Shown: one piece after another, positions 28,577-38,170 of the stretch
How positions within the stretch are numbered: position 1 is the first letter of the stretch
How the letters are laid out: each line of letters opens with the position of its first letter
Source of the DNA: Flavobacteriaceae bacterium
GTDB taxonomy: Bacteria > Bacteroidota > Bacteroidia > Flavobacteriales > Flavobacteriaceae
Reading direction: 5' to 3'
DNA length: 64,000 nucleotides
Assembly (NCBI GenBank): GCA_947446865.1
Contig: CANFHX010000001.1
Location: 124,001 to 188,000 of the forward strand
Translations under genes and position numbers: made by a program
The notes under the pieces: model-generated
The model's input: the letters and a program-made list of their open reading frames with translations, nothing else
Databases searched by the model: none
Told to the model about the DNA's origin: nothing

Positions 28577-30103
28577 ATGCCCAACACTACTAATACCAAA
28601 CGTATAGCAAAAAATACACTTTTGTTATATTTCCGAATGATTCTAGTTTCAGTAGTTTCGCTATTTACTACGCGAATTATGTTAGAGCAATTAGGTGTAG
28701 AAAATTTTGGTATATATAATGTAGTAGGTGGTATAGTTGGTTTTCTAGGAATGTTGAATGGATCTATGACTTCAGCGACACAGCGTTTTTTAGCGTTTGA
28801 GTTAGGTAGCGGAGACGTGAAGAGTTATAATCGAGTGTTTAGTATGTTGTTAACTATTTTCATTGCGCTTTCGGTGATTCTAATGATTATTGCTTTGGCT
28901 ATCGGGCCTTGGTTAATTAATGATTTTATTGTGATTCCTGTTGAAAAACGTAGTGTCGCAATGTTGGTTTACTATTTTTCGGTTGTTACGTTTTTTGTGA
29001 GTTTAATTGCGATACCCTATATGTCGTCAATTATTGCCCATGAAAAGATGGGTGTTTATGCATTTATGAGTTTTATAGAAGTTATTTTAAAACTAGTTTT
29101 GGTCTATGTGCTATATATATCTGCTTTTGATAAACTGTTAACATATGGTTTTCTGACTATGGCTGTTGCTTTTATGATTACAATGTCCTATTGTGTCTAT
29201 TGTGTTTATAAAATAAAGGGATGTAATTATCATTTCTTTTGGGAAAAGGCGCTGTTTCGCCAACTACTAAGTTATATAGGATGGAATCTATTCGGCAGTG
29301 TAACTGCAATTCTTAATTACCAAGGGCAAACAATAGTGCTGAATTTGTTTTTTGGTCCATTAGTAAATGCTGCAAAAGCAATATCTGATAAAATTAACGG
29401 TATTGTCGGATCATTTAGCAATAATTTTTTTATGGCAGTTCGACCACAAATCATAAAGAGTTACGCTTCTGGCGATCTTGATTATATGTTTAAATTGGTT
29501 AATAGAAGCTCTAAGTTTTCTTTTTTTTTGCTGTTCTTACTAACCTTGCCATTGATTATGTTAATGCAAAAGATACTCACACTTTGGTTGGGAGCAAATC
29601 AGGTAACTACTAATATGGTTGTGTTTTCTCAATTAATGTTGGTTTTTTCTTTAATTAATGTTTTTGAAAGCCCTATTACCACAATGATACAGGCTACAGG
29701 CAACATTAAAAAGTATGAAATTATAATAGGAAGTGGTACGCTATTACTTTTACCAATATGTTACTATTTATTTACAATTGGATTTCCAGCATATTATTCA
29801 TTAATTGTTTTGATTTTGATTTATGCAGTAGCTCAGATTTTTCGATTACTGATTGCCAAGCAACAAGTAGGATTATCTATTCGGTATTATTTTAATAGTG
29901 TTTTTGCACCCGTAATAATATCATCAGCACCATCCGCAGTTTTGTCATACTATCTTTGCAAATTTTTCCCGGACAACTTTTTTGGGATAATTTATTCAGT
30001 AGTTACTTGCCTCTTAATTACACTTTTATTTGTATTTTTTTTAGGTTTAAACAGATCAGAAAAAAAAACGTCAATAAATTTTATAAAAGCGAAATTAAGA
30101 TAA
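28577..30103 (+). CDS. Polysaccharide flippase (Wzx-like)
   Basis: A 508-residue membrane protein with about 12-14 hydrophobic segments and the MOP/MVF pattern near the start (NTLLLYFRMILVSVVSLFTTRIMLEQLGVENFGIYNVVGG). It should move undecaprenyl-linked repeat units across the inner membrane. A 233-bp gap with no gene separates it from the HAD gene upstream. Confidence 0.88.
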   Translation: MPNTTNTKRIAKNTLLLYFRMILVSVVSLFTTRIMLEQLGVENFGIYNVVGGIVGFLGMLNGSMTSATQRFLAFELGSGDVKSYNRVFSMLLTIFIALSVILMIIALAIGPWLINDFIVIPVEKRSVAMLVYYFSVVTFFVSLIAIPYMSSIIAHEKMGVYAFMSFIEVILKLVLVYVLYISAFDKLLTYGFLTMAVAFMITMSYCVYCVYKIKGCNYHFFWEKALFRQLLSYIGWNLFGSVTAILNYQGQTIVLNLFFGPLVNAAKAISDKINGIVGSFSNNFFMAVRPQIIKSYASGDLDYMFKLVNRSSKFSFFLLFLLTLPLIMLMQKILTLWLGANQVTTNMVVFSQLMLVFSLINVFESPITTMIQATGNIKKYEIIIGSGTLLLLPICYYLFTIGFPAYYSLIVLILIYAVAQIFRLLIAKQQVGLSIRYYFNSVFAPVIISSAPSAVLSYYLCKFFPDNFFGIIYSVVTCLLITLLFVFFLGLNRSEKKTSINFIKAKLR

Positions 30104-30170
30104 GCAATAATTAACTTTTCAATGTGCTATGTTTTAAATATTATTGTATTGTAAACTTGTAAACTCTAAG

Positions 30171-31346
30171 ATGAAAAAAAAAATTAAGGTACTTTATATA
30201 ATTGACACAAATATTCCAAATGTAGCAAATGGCGCAAACGCAGCCTTGTTGAATATTATAGACGAAATGATAAACTATGATGTGGAGCCAATGGTGGTAG
30301 TAGCTCATTACGGTTCTTTTTGTGAAGAATTAGAAAAGAGAAAAATTACTTTTAAAATAACTGATCATCAGTGTCATGTTTATCCGAAAGTAAAGTCGTT
30401 GAAAAATGCAGTTGCTTTTTTTCCTCGTTTATTAAGGATGTTAATGAAAAATAGTAATTCACAACTGAAATTAAAAAAGATTGTTGAGAAATTTCATCCA
30501 GATTTGATTCACACAAATATAGGTAAGATTCATATAGGCTATAATGTTGCAAAAAAGTTAAATATTCCCCACGTATGGCACATTCGAGAATATCAGGATT
30601 TAGATTTTGGAGCAACTCCGTTTCCGTCAAAAAAAAGATTTATAAATAAACTTAATTCTATAACTAATAATACTATAGCTATTACTCAAGGTATTTTTAA
30701 TCATTTTAATATGACTGAAAATGCTCAAGTTATTTATGATGGTGTTATGAAAGAAGAAAGTATCCAATTTTTAGAAAAAAAAGACAACTATTTTTTATTT
30801 TTGGGACGATTGGAGGAAACAAAAGGAATACGACAGTTACTAGTTGCTTTTATTGATTTTGCTCATAATAATCATGATTTTGAATTATTAATTGCAGGTA
30901 ATGGACATGATGTTTTTGTAAATGAGTTAAAAAATATAGTGAATGAATCGGGTTTTGTTAAACGGATTCATTTTTTAGGGTTTCGTAAAGATATTTCGGA
31001 ATTATTATCAAAAGCCACAGCATTAATTGTCCCTTCAAAATATGAAGGTTTTGGATTTATTACAGTAGAAGCAATGTTCAATGGTTGCCTTGTTGTTGGA
31101 AATAATTCTGGAGGCACTAAAGAAATATTAGAAAATGAAAATTTAGGGATTCTTTACACAGGTCATGAAGAGTTGGTTTCAGCCCTTAACAAGATTGTAT
31201 ATTTAGGAATAGAAAATTATTATCCAATGATTAAAAAAGCACAAATAATTGCTTCAAAACTCTATTCTCAAGAACAAAATGTAAACAGTATTTATAATTT
31301 TTATAAAGAAATTTTAGCTAAAAGATCTGACAAGTCTATTCATTAA
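30171..31346 (+). CDS. Glycosyltransferase family 4-type
   Basis: A 391-residue GT-B enzyme. The start is ATG 30171; an in-frame TTG at 30144 adds 9 residues without support. C-terminal donor site: YFLFLGRLEETKGIRQLL, HFLGFRKDISELLSKATALIVPS, and the E-x7-E pattern in EGFGFITVEAM. It should transfer an activated sugar (commonly GDP or UDP-linked) to the growing repeat unit at the cytoplasmic membrane face. Confidence 0.88.
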   Translation: MKKKIKVLYIIDTNIPNVANGANAALLNIIDEMINYDVEPMVVVAHYGSFCEELEKRKITFKITDHQCHVYPKVKSLKNAVAFFPRLLRMLMKNSNSQLKLKKIVEKFHPDLIHTNIGKIHIGYNVAKKLNIPHVWHIREYQDLDFGATPFPSKKRFINKLNSITNNTIAITQGIFNHFNMTENAQVIYDGVMKEESIQFLEKKDNYFLFLGRLEETKGIRQLLVAFIDFAHNNHDFELLIAGNGHDVFVNELKNIVNESGFVKRIHFLGFRKDISELLSKATALIVPSKYEGFGFITVEAMFNGCLVVGNNSGGTKEILENENLGILYTGHEELVSALNKIVYLGIENYYPMIKKAQIIASKLYSQEQNVNSIYNFYKEILAKRSDKSIH

Positions 31347-31412
31347 AATTTAAATAATAATATATATTTACTTAAAAAAATGTATTATTTCAATACCCTA
31401 AACAAAAAATAA

Positions 31413-32582
31413 ATGTCGAAAAATATATTTATATTTAGCTTAATCTTAGTTTTTTTTTTTAATATATCTTATTTCGAATTAGAGTTAGGTCCTACATATA
31501 TTGGTTGGATAGAAAATGCAACATATTTAATCGCTTTACCAGTATTGCTTTTATCAACATACAATAAGAGAAATAATGTTGAGCAATTATATATAATGAT
31601 TATGCTTCTTGGATTGTTCTTTCATGTTTTTCTTCCTGAGAAAGGGAAGTTTCCAATAAGCGATGCTATACAATGGATATTCCTTATTGTTATAATAATT
31701 GCTTCACGAAAATACAAAACTCCACGATTAATATTTTATTTATTTGTAATATTTTTTATTATTCATTGTACATTAGCAATAATAGAATATAAATTACAGA
31801 CGAATCTATTTGATTATTCATTTGTTAAAGATTTTAGTAATTTTTCTGAAACAAAAGAATTTAGAGCTTTTGGTTTAATGAAACAACCTTTGCAATCATC
31901 CAATATAACGCTTATTATTATGTCGTTCATTATGGTTAGTAAAGATATTAATTGGAATTTAAAGCTTGCATTATTAACTTTAGGCACTTTAGCTATGTTT
32001 TGTTTTAATTCGAGGATAGGTATAATTATTTTGGGTTGTTTATTAGTCTACCGCTATCTATTTTACAATTTAAAACCAATTTTTATTATTACAATATGTT
32101 CACTAATCTATATATTTTTTATTAATGATTTTATATCTTTTGTTGTACAAAATTCTCAAATCTTTGGGCGATTAGCGGAGAAAGATAATCTTACAGATGA
32201 CTCTTCACTAGCTCGAATATTGAGCTATGTATATTTTTGGAATGCACGGTGGAACCTTCAGGATATAATGTTAGGAGGGCGTGAAATTCATCTCCAAGGA
32301 TCCGAATTGACACTTGAAAATGGTATTCTTTTAACCATCTCTTGGTGGGGCTGGGTGGTGGGTATTGCCAAGGTTATTCTCGAACTTGTCATTTCATACA
32401 TCTTCATAAATAAATATAATATTAAAGATAAGGTTATATTGCTAATTGCTTGTTGGGGTACTGCTTTTGCAAATAATAATTCATTCTATACGTTCGTATT
32501 TGTTTTTTTTATCATTTCCTTTTTAAGTATTAGTTCAATAGAGAATAGGAAAGATAATAATAAATTTAAAGATATAAAATAA
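31413..32582 (+). CDS. Probable O-antigen/EPS polymerase (Wzy-like)
   Basis: A 389-residue protein with about ten membrane segments and a larger polar loop around residues 240-290, as in Wzy/O-antigen ligase family proteins. The FNSRIGIIILGCLLVYRYLF segment resembles the family's conserved Arg-containing helix. Sequence conservation in Wzy is low, so the call rests on topology and on position between glycosyltransferases and the flippase. Confidence 0.7.
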   Translation: MSKNIFIFSLILVFFFNISYFELELGPTYIGWIENATYLIALPVLLLSTYNKRNNVEQLYIMIMLLGLFFHVFLPEKGKFPISDAIQWIFLIVIIIASRKYKTPRLIFYLFVIFFIIHCTLAIIEYKLQTNLFDYSFVKDFSNFSETKEFRAFGLMKQPLQSSNITLIIMSFIMVSKDINWNLKLALLTLGTLAMFCFNSRIGIIILGCLLVYRYLFYNLKPIFIITICSLIYIFFINDFISFVVQNSQIFGRLAEKDNLTDDSSLARILSYVYFWNARWNLQDIMLGGREIHLQGSELTLENGILLTISWWGWVVGIAKVILELVISYIFINKYNIKDKVILLIACWGTAFANNNSFYTFVFVFFIISFLSISSIENRKDNNKFKDIK

Positions 32583-32605
32583 TTTAATCTAGTTTAGTAA
32601 TAATA

Positions 32606-33706
32606 ATGGCACAAAAAAAAGCAAGAGTTTTAGCATTTTACCTTCCTCAATTTCATCCCATTCCAGAAAATGATAAATGGTGGGGCAAAGGTTTTACGGA
32701 ATGGACTAATGTAGGAAAAGCAAAACCACTTTTTAAAGGACATTATCAACCAAGGGTTCCAGCAGACTTGGGTTATTATGATTTACGATTGCCACAAGTA
32801 CGAGAAGCTCAAGCCGAAATGGCTAAAGAGGCTGGGATTGAAGGTTTTATTTATTGGCATTATTGGTTTGGGGATGGAAAACGTTTAATGTCAGAAATAT
32901 TTGATGAAGTGTTGAAAAGTGGAAAACCAGATTTCCCGTTTGCTCTAGGTTGGGCTAATCATTCATGGTATGCTAAGGATTGGAATACTGATGGGGTTAA
33001 AAATGATAAATTATTAATAAAGCAGTCTTATCCTGGTGAATTAGATTATAGGGCACATTTCGAGATGGTGCTCGAAGCTTTTAAAGATAAACGATATTTG
33101 AAAGTGGGAAATAAACCCATATTTCTGATATTTGATGTGATTAACTTACCAGACGAATTTATTCCATTGTGGAATAAATGGTCTAAAGAATCTGGGTTTA
33201 CGGATGGTATTTATTTCGTAGCTAATGTAAATAAAAATCAAATACAGTCCAAAGAAGAATTACTTTCTAAAGGATATTCTTCTGTTACTTATCAAAAAAT
33301 GTCTGCGTTATATTCCCAAAAAAATAAGTTTGGTAAGATTAAATTTCGCTTAATTGGTGCCATAAATAAATTAATTTTCAATAAACCACTATTTGCTATG
33401 GATTACAAAAAAGCTTATCCATATTTTGTTGGTGATGAAGAGAAAGAAGAAGATGTAATTCCATTTATGCTGCCAAATTGGGATCATACTCCTAGAAGTG
33501 GAAGTAATGGGTCATTACTTATTAATTCGTCTCCAGCTTTATTTAAAGAACATGCCAAGCAGGTACTTGATGTAGTCGAGAATAAAGATAATAAGTTGGT
33601 TTTTTTGAAATCTTGGAATGAATGGGCTGAAGGTAATTATATGGAACCCGATCTCGTTCATGGGAAGAATTACTTAAAGGTACTAGGTGATGAATTACTA
33701 AGATAA
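32606..33706 (+). CDS. WbsX-like glycosyltransferase (GH99-like fold)
   Basis: A 366-residue protein with signature segments ARVLAFYLPQFHPIPENDKW, WGKGFTEWTNVGKAKPLF, GFIYWHYWFGDGKRLM and FLKSWNEWAEGNYMEPD, characteristic of WbsX proteins found in O-antigen and capsule loci. It is probably a cytoplasmic enzyme of polymer assembly; exact activity is not known. Confidence 0.85.
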   Translation: MAQKKARVLAFYLPQFHPIPENDKWWGKGFTEWTNVGKAKPLFKGHYQPRVPADLGYYDLRLPQVREAQAEMAKEAGIEGFIYWHYWFGDGKRLMSEIFDEVLKSGKPDFPFALGWANHSWYAKDWNTDGVKNDKLLIKQSYPGELDYRAHFEMVLEAFKDKRYLKVGNKPIFLIFDVINLPDEFIPLWNKWSKESGFTDGIYFVANVNKNQIQSKEELLSKGYSSVTYQKMSALYSQKNKFGKIKFRLIGAINKLIFNKPLFAMDYKKAYPYFVGDEEKEEDVIPFMLPNWDHTPRSGSNGSLLINSSPALFKEHAKQVLDVVENKDNKLVFLKSWNEWAEGNYMEPDLVHGKNYLKVLGDELLR

Positions 33707-34074
33707 AAGTTTATTTGTAAAAGCATATAATATTGTTATACTATTATAATTCTTGTAGTATTAACTAAATTGACCACTATCCAAGCACTCAGTTTTGGTT
33801 TAGATTTAATTTCAAAAGCAAATTTGATCAAGTATAAAATATATTTGCATTGACACCACTATTTAAAGTTATCAATGAAATTGAAAGTATAGATATTGAC
33901 AGAACTCTAGATTTCTTTTTAGTAGAACAGATTTATAAGATTCAGAAAGAAAATCCAACATTTTTCAATCAAAAATAGCCGAAGTATTGGGTAATTTGTT
34001 ATTTTAATTGAAATGTAACTCTGTTTTTGATTTTTCTATGAAAACTATCGGACTGAATATTGAAAAAGAAAAAT
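33707..34074. other. Gap with a possible gene remnant
   Basis: No intact gene. From 33856 to 33978 one frame encodes PLFKVINEIESIDIDR and continues TLDFFLVEQIYKIQ to a stop; a shifted frame carries on (KIAEVLGNLLF) to a stop at 34005. This looks like the broken 3' end of a gene, but I do not recognise the protein. Confidence 0.35.
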
Positions 34075-35184
34075 ATGAAAAGAAAAATATGTTGGATTAC
34101 ACCGGATTATTTTATTGATTGTGACATAGATATTATTCCTAAGCTTTTGCCTTTTTTTGAGATTGATTGGATTGTTATATTACCTACAACTGGAGCTCGG
34201 TTTAAGAAAGAAAATTTTTTGGATCTTGTAAAGCAGTATGGATTAACTATTGAAATTGTTTATTGTCAATATAGGCAACGTGATGCCAGAAGGGTAGCTT
34301 TTTATCTTAAATTATATCAGAAAATAAAATCTGTTTCTCCTGATTTAATATATTTAAATTATGGTGCGACTCCATTTTCAGGCGTGTTGACAAGTTTATT
34401 AAATAAAAACAGTACAATTATCACAGCTCATCAGGGAGAAGTTCATAAAGGTTTTCGCTTTCCATTGGTGGCAAACATAATAAGAAATCTATATTATTGG
34501 AAGGTTAAATATGTAAACATGTTCTCACCTTCACAAACTTTATTGTTTAATAAAAATTATCCTAATTCACATGTTTTTATGATATTATTAGGTTTAAAGG
34601 ATTTTGGAGAGAGTAAAGCAGTAAAAAAGATAGATGCAGTTCAATTTTTATCCTTTGGTATTATTAATTATGGTAAACATATTGATTTGTTAATTGATGC
34701 AGCATGCAATATTTACGAAAAAGGGATAAGAAATTTTAAAATTAAAATAGCAGGTGCTTGTGATAATTGGGATTTTTATCAAAATAAAATAAAATTTCCC
34801 GATATTTTTGAGATTGATATTAGATTGATTGATAATAAAGAAATTCCTGATTTGTTTTCTGAATCCCATTATTTTGTTCAACCTTACAGAATAGTGACTC
34901 AAAGTGGTCCTTTAAAAATTGCTTTTAATTATGCAACTCCAGTAATAGTATCGGATTTACTAGGTTTTACAGATGAAGTTAAAGATGGGGTAAACGGATT
35001 TGTTTTTAAAAAAAATGATGTACATGATTTAGAAAATCTATTACTTAAATTGGTAGAAAACCATGACACTATTTATCCTGCTTTAATTGATGGTATGAAA
35101 ACATATACAACTGACCACTATTCTATGGAGGTAATTACAAATAGTTATCTTAACATGTTTAATTTCGTAATTCAAAATAAATAA
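34075..35184 (+). CDS. Glycosyltransferase (GT4-like, divergent)
   Basis: A 369-residue protein with GT-B layout. The start is ATG 34075; an in-frame TTG at 34060 adds five lysine-rich residues only. N-terminal acceptor half with YLNYGATPFSGVLTSLL and TAHQGEVHKGF; donor half with FLSFGIINYGKHIDLLI and SHYFVQPYRIVTQSGPLKIAFNYATPVIV in place of the usual EGFG-type loop. Probably adds one sugar of the repeat unit; donor unknown. Confidence 0.72.
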   Translation: MKRKICWITPDYFIDCDIDIIPKLLPFFEIDWIVILPTTGARFKKENFLDLVKQYGLTIEIVYCQYRQRDARRVAFYLKLYQKIKSVSPDLIYLNYGATPFSGVLTSLLNKNSTIITAHQGEVHKGFRFPLVANIIRNLYYWKVKYVNMFSPSQTLLFNKNYPNSHVFMILLGLKDFGESKAVKKIDAVQFLSFGIINYGKHIDLLIDAACNIYEKGIRNFKIKIAGACDNWDFYQNKIKFPDIFEIDIRLIDNKEIPDLFSESHYFVQPYRIVTQSGPLKIAFNYATPVIVSDLLGFTDEVKDGVNGFVFKKNDVHDLENLLLKLVENHDTIYPALIDGMKTYTTDHYSMEVITNSYLNMFNFVIQNK

Positions 35185-35186
35185 TT

Positions 35187-36164
35187 ATGAAACATTTATT
35201 TATTGCCCATTCCCATAGTTTATTTTTATCTGTTTTGGGAGTTATCGACTTTCTTAAGTTGAAAGAAGATGAGGTTATAGTTATTTATACTCGTAATTAT
35301 AGTAATAGTTTAATTAAAATACCGTACCAATCAATCGATCTATCTCTGATACATGAAGATTGTAAAACAATTGTTCGAAATCGGACACAAAGAAATATAA
35401 CGATAAAGGAGTTGGATATAATTATAGACCAATTGGTATCTGATAAATATGTTGCCTATGTACCTCACCTAGTATTTCCCATGTTTCAAATTTTAATAAC
35501 TAACACAAAGTGTTCTAGTTTTCATTATGTTCAGGAAACACCGATTGTTTTTAAAAGTGCTTTTTCCGAGGAGAAATCAATTGAGTATTATTTACATCGC
35601 TTTTATAATAACACCATTTTACATGATAAAAGAATTTGGAAGTCAATTAAATGGACAATACCAGCTTTTCTAAAAAATGCAGCACTAACTGAAACTTTTG
35701 CAATTTCGGAGGAAATTTTTCAATACTTACCGAGAAAAAATAATTTGATTGAATGGCCAAAATTGCATTGTGACTATGAGTTAAATATAGAATACCCTTG
35801 TTTTATTTTTGAATCAATAATTGAAATGACAGCCATTGAGCCAGAAATATATTTTGATGCCATAGATAAATTAATTAAAGATAATGCTATCGAGTTTAAT
35901 TATGTAAAGTTTCATCCGAATCAATCTATTGATAATAGAGAAAAAATAAATAAGCTATTTTTAAAAAACAATGTCCAAATGATAGAACTGCCAATGGATA
36001 TACCATTTGAAATTTTTTTATCAAAATTCAAATCACTTAAAGTTTGTGGTTTTGATAGTTCACTTTTGGTTTTAGCAAAACAACTTAATCATGTCGTAGT
36101 GTCAGGCAGAGAAAATTTGTTAACTAGCTTTATATATCGAAGATGGTATTCTCAACATTATTAA
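35187..36164 (+). CDS. Candidate CMP-sugar-dependent glycosyltransferase (apparent frameshift at 3' end)
   Basis: A 325-residue cytoplasmic protein of no clearly recognised family. It shows features of bacterial sialyl/polysialyltransferases: KFHP at 241-244 (HP motif, CMP binding), GFDSSLL at 288-294 (SS motif) and HYVQETP at 113-119 where those enzymes have an acidic pair plus Gly. Such a transferase would use the CMP-sugar made by the aldolase-cytidylyltransferase-HAD trio. The frame stops at 36164, but the next frame continues from 36139 (EDGILNIINQELVLHSV and on) to a stop at 36255; skipping one base at 36138 would give about 355 residues. It starts 2 bp after the preceding gene. Confidence 0.6.
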   Translation: MKHLFIAHSHSLFLSVLGVIDFLKLKEDEVIVIYTRNYSNSLIKIPYQSIDLSLIHEDCKTIVRNRTQRNITIKELDIIIDQLVSDKYVAYVPHLVFPMFQILITNTKCSSFHYVQETPIVFKSAFSEEKSIEYYLHRFYNNTILHDKRIWKSIKWTIPAFLKNAALTETFAISEEIFQYLPRKNNLIEWPKLHCDYELNIEYPCFIFESIIEMTAIEPEIYFDAIDKLIKDNAIEFNYVKFHPNQSIDNREKINKLFLKNNVQMIELPMDIPFEIFLSKFKSLKVCGFDSSLLVLAKQLNHVVVSGRENLLTSFIYRRWYSQHY

Positions 36165-36302
36165 TCAAGAATTAGTGTTACATTCAGTTAATGATAGGTT
36201 GAAAAGAGTAGATTTTGAAAAATACAAGACTACTTATTTTTTAGTAATAAATTAAAAAATATAGCTAGATTAAAAAATAAATAATAATTTACATAGTACT
36301 TA

Positions 36303-37376
36303 ATGAATATTCTTATTTCATCTCCAAGTTTAGACCCAACTAAAAATGTAAGTGGTATTTCAACCGTTACTATATCTATTATTAAATATAATAAAGAACA
36401 TCGATATTATCATTATTTATTAGGCAGACCTGATAAAAAAACAAATAATTTATTATGGGGTATCATGTTAATAAAACAATTTCTTCTATTTCCATTTTTC
36501 ATTAAGAAAAATAAAATAAAAATTGCACATCAAAATCTCCCCTTGAACGCTAAAGGGATATTAAGAGAATTTGTAATAAATTGTTGGTGTTGTTTACTGA
36601 GAATCCCTATAGTTTTACAGATACATGGAGGTTCATTTATAGCAGATGGGACTAGTAATTTTATATATAAAAAATTAGTACAATTCATATTTCAAAATTC
36701 CAAGCAAGTTATTGTTTTAAGTGAAGTAGAAAAGACACTATTAGAAGAAAAATTTGGGTACATTAAAGCTATAGTTCTTCCAAATTGCATTGACACATCT
36801 ATCTTTAAATCTGATAAAAAAATTCAAAATTATAATAAACTAAATCTTTTGTTCTTAGGAAGAATCGAAAAAAATAAAGGGATTTATGAATTAATTGAAG
36901 CTCTTAAAAAACTTAAGAATGAATTTGATTTTAGTTTTTTATTGTGCGGGACGGGTCCTTTACTAGAACATTGTATTGAAGCTTTTGATAAAATTCTTGG
37001 AAAAAATTTTGAATATAAAGGAGTAGTTTTTGGGGAATCAAAAAATAATATAATCAAAAAATCAGATTTATTTATTCTACCATCATATTTTGAAGGTATG
37101 CCATTGGCACTTCTTGAAACGATGGCGGCAGGAGTTGTGCCTATTGTAACAAGTGTGGGATCTATGAGAGATATTATTAAACATGGCGTCAATGGGTTAC
37201 AGGTAGAAGCCCAAAATTCAAATGATTTGTATGTAAAATTAAAATACATACTCTTAAACCTAAATGAATATCAAAAGTTATCAATTAATGCTCAAAGTAC
37301 AATAAAAGAAAACTATGATATAGAAAACTATATAGAAAAATTAAATAAAATATATAAGAGACTTGAAAATGTTTAA
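36303..37376 (+). CDS. Glycosyltransferase family 4-type
   Basis: A 357-residue GT-B enzyme. Acceptor half contains SGISTVTISII and VLQIHGGSFIADG; donor half contains LLFLGRIEKNKGIYELIEAL, LCGTGPLLEHC and PSYFEGMPLALLETMAAGVVP with the E-x7-E pair. One of the sequential transferases of repeat-unit assembly. Its substrate is unknown. Confidence 0.88.
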   Translation: MNILISSPSLDPTKNVSGISTVTISIIKYNKEHRYYHYLLGRPDKKTNNLLWGIMLIKQFLLFPFFIKKNKIKIAHQNLPLNAKGILREFVINCWCCLLRIPIVLQIHGGSFIADGTSNFIYKKLVQFIFQNSKQVIVLSEVEKTLLEEKFGYIKAIVLPNCIDTSIFKSDKKIQNYNKLNLLFLGRIEKNKGIYELIEALKKLKNEFDFSFLLCGTGPLLEHCIEAFDKILGKNFEYKGVVFGESKNNIIKKSDLFILPSYFEGMPLALLETMAAGVVPIVTSVGSMRDIIKHGVNGLQVEAQNSNDLYVKLKYILLNLNEYQKLSINAQSTIKENYDIENYIEKLNKIYKRLENV

Positions 37377-37406
37377 TAAATAAGTTATTTCCAAATAAAA
37401 TTAATA

Positions 37407-38156
37407 ATGATCAAATTCATTTCTAAAGTATCCCTTTTTAACTACTCCATTTATAATGGCAATTTAATGGATTGCATTACCTCAGAAAAAATACTAATCA
37501 ATACCATCAACCAATATTCGTTTTGTATTGCACAGGAGGATGAGGCTTTCAAAAAGGCATTGCAAGGTTCAGATGTGTTATTACCGGACGGTATGGCTAT
37601 TGTATTGGCTACAAGACTTCTAACCCATACCAAAATAAAGAAGATTGCTGGTGCACAATTGCATGATTTTTTGCTTTCCAAATTGAACGAGACAGGAGGA
37701 AGCTGTTTTTATTTGGGGGCTTCCGAGGCTACCCTAGCTAAGATTACCGCAAAGGTAAATCGAGAGTTTTCAAAAGTTAAAGTATATAGTTATTCGCCAC
37801 CGTTTAAAGCAGTTTTTACCGAAAATGATAACCAAAACATGCTAGCAGCAGTCAATGCAGTTACTCCAGAGGTATTATTTATCGGTATGACAGCTCCAAA
37901 ACAAGAAAAGTGGGCGTTCCAACATAAAGACCTACTACATGTGAAAACCATTTGTTCTATTGGGGCTGTTTTTGATTTTTATGCGGGTACGGTAAAACGA
38001 CCATCCCCTTTTTGGGTTGCACTAGGATTAGAATGGTTTATTCGTTTGCTAAATGAACCCAAACGCATGTGGAAACGATATTTGTATTATGGACCCTTTT
38101 TTATAAGGTACGTAATTTGGGAGAAATTTAGAATTGTTTTTAAAAAGCAAAAGTAA
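37407..38156 (+). CDS. WecG/TagA/CpsF-family glycosyltransferase
   Basis: A 249-residue GT26 enzyme with SDVLLPDGMAIVLATRLL (catalytic Asp region), CFYLGASEATLAKITAKV, FIGMTAPKQEKWAFQH and a basic C-terminus (GLEWFIRLLNEPKRMWKRYL) that targets the inner membrane. Relatives add N-acetylmannosamine(uronic acid) or similar to lipid-linked sugars. It begins 30 bp after a GT4 gene and is followed after 14 bp by rfbB. Confidence 0.9.
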   Translation: MIKFISKVSLFNYSIYNGNLMDCITSEKILINTINQYSFCIAQEDEAFKKALQGSDVLLPDGMAIVLATRLLTHTKIKKIAGAQLHDFLLSKLNETGGSCFYLGASEATLAKITAKVNREFSKVKVYSYSPPFKAVFTENDNQNMLAAVNAVTPEVLFIGMTAPKQEKWAFQHKDLLHVKTICSIGAVFDFYAGTVKRPSPFWVALGLEWFIRLLNEPKRMWKRYLYYGPFFIRYVIWEKFRIVFKKQK

Positions 38157-38170
38157 TACTTAATTAAAAG

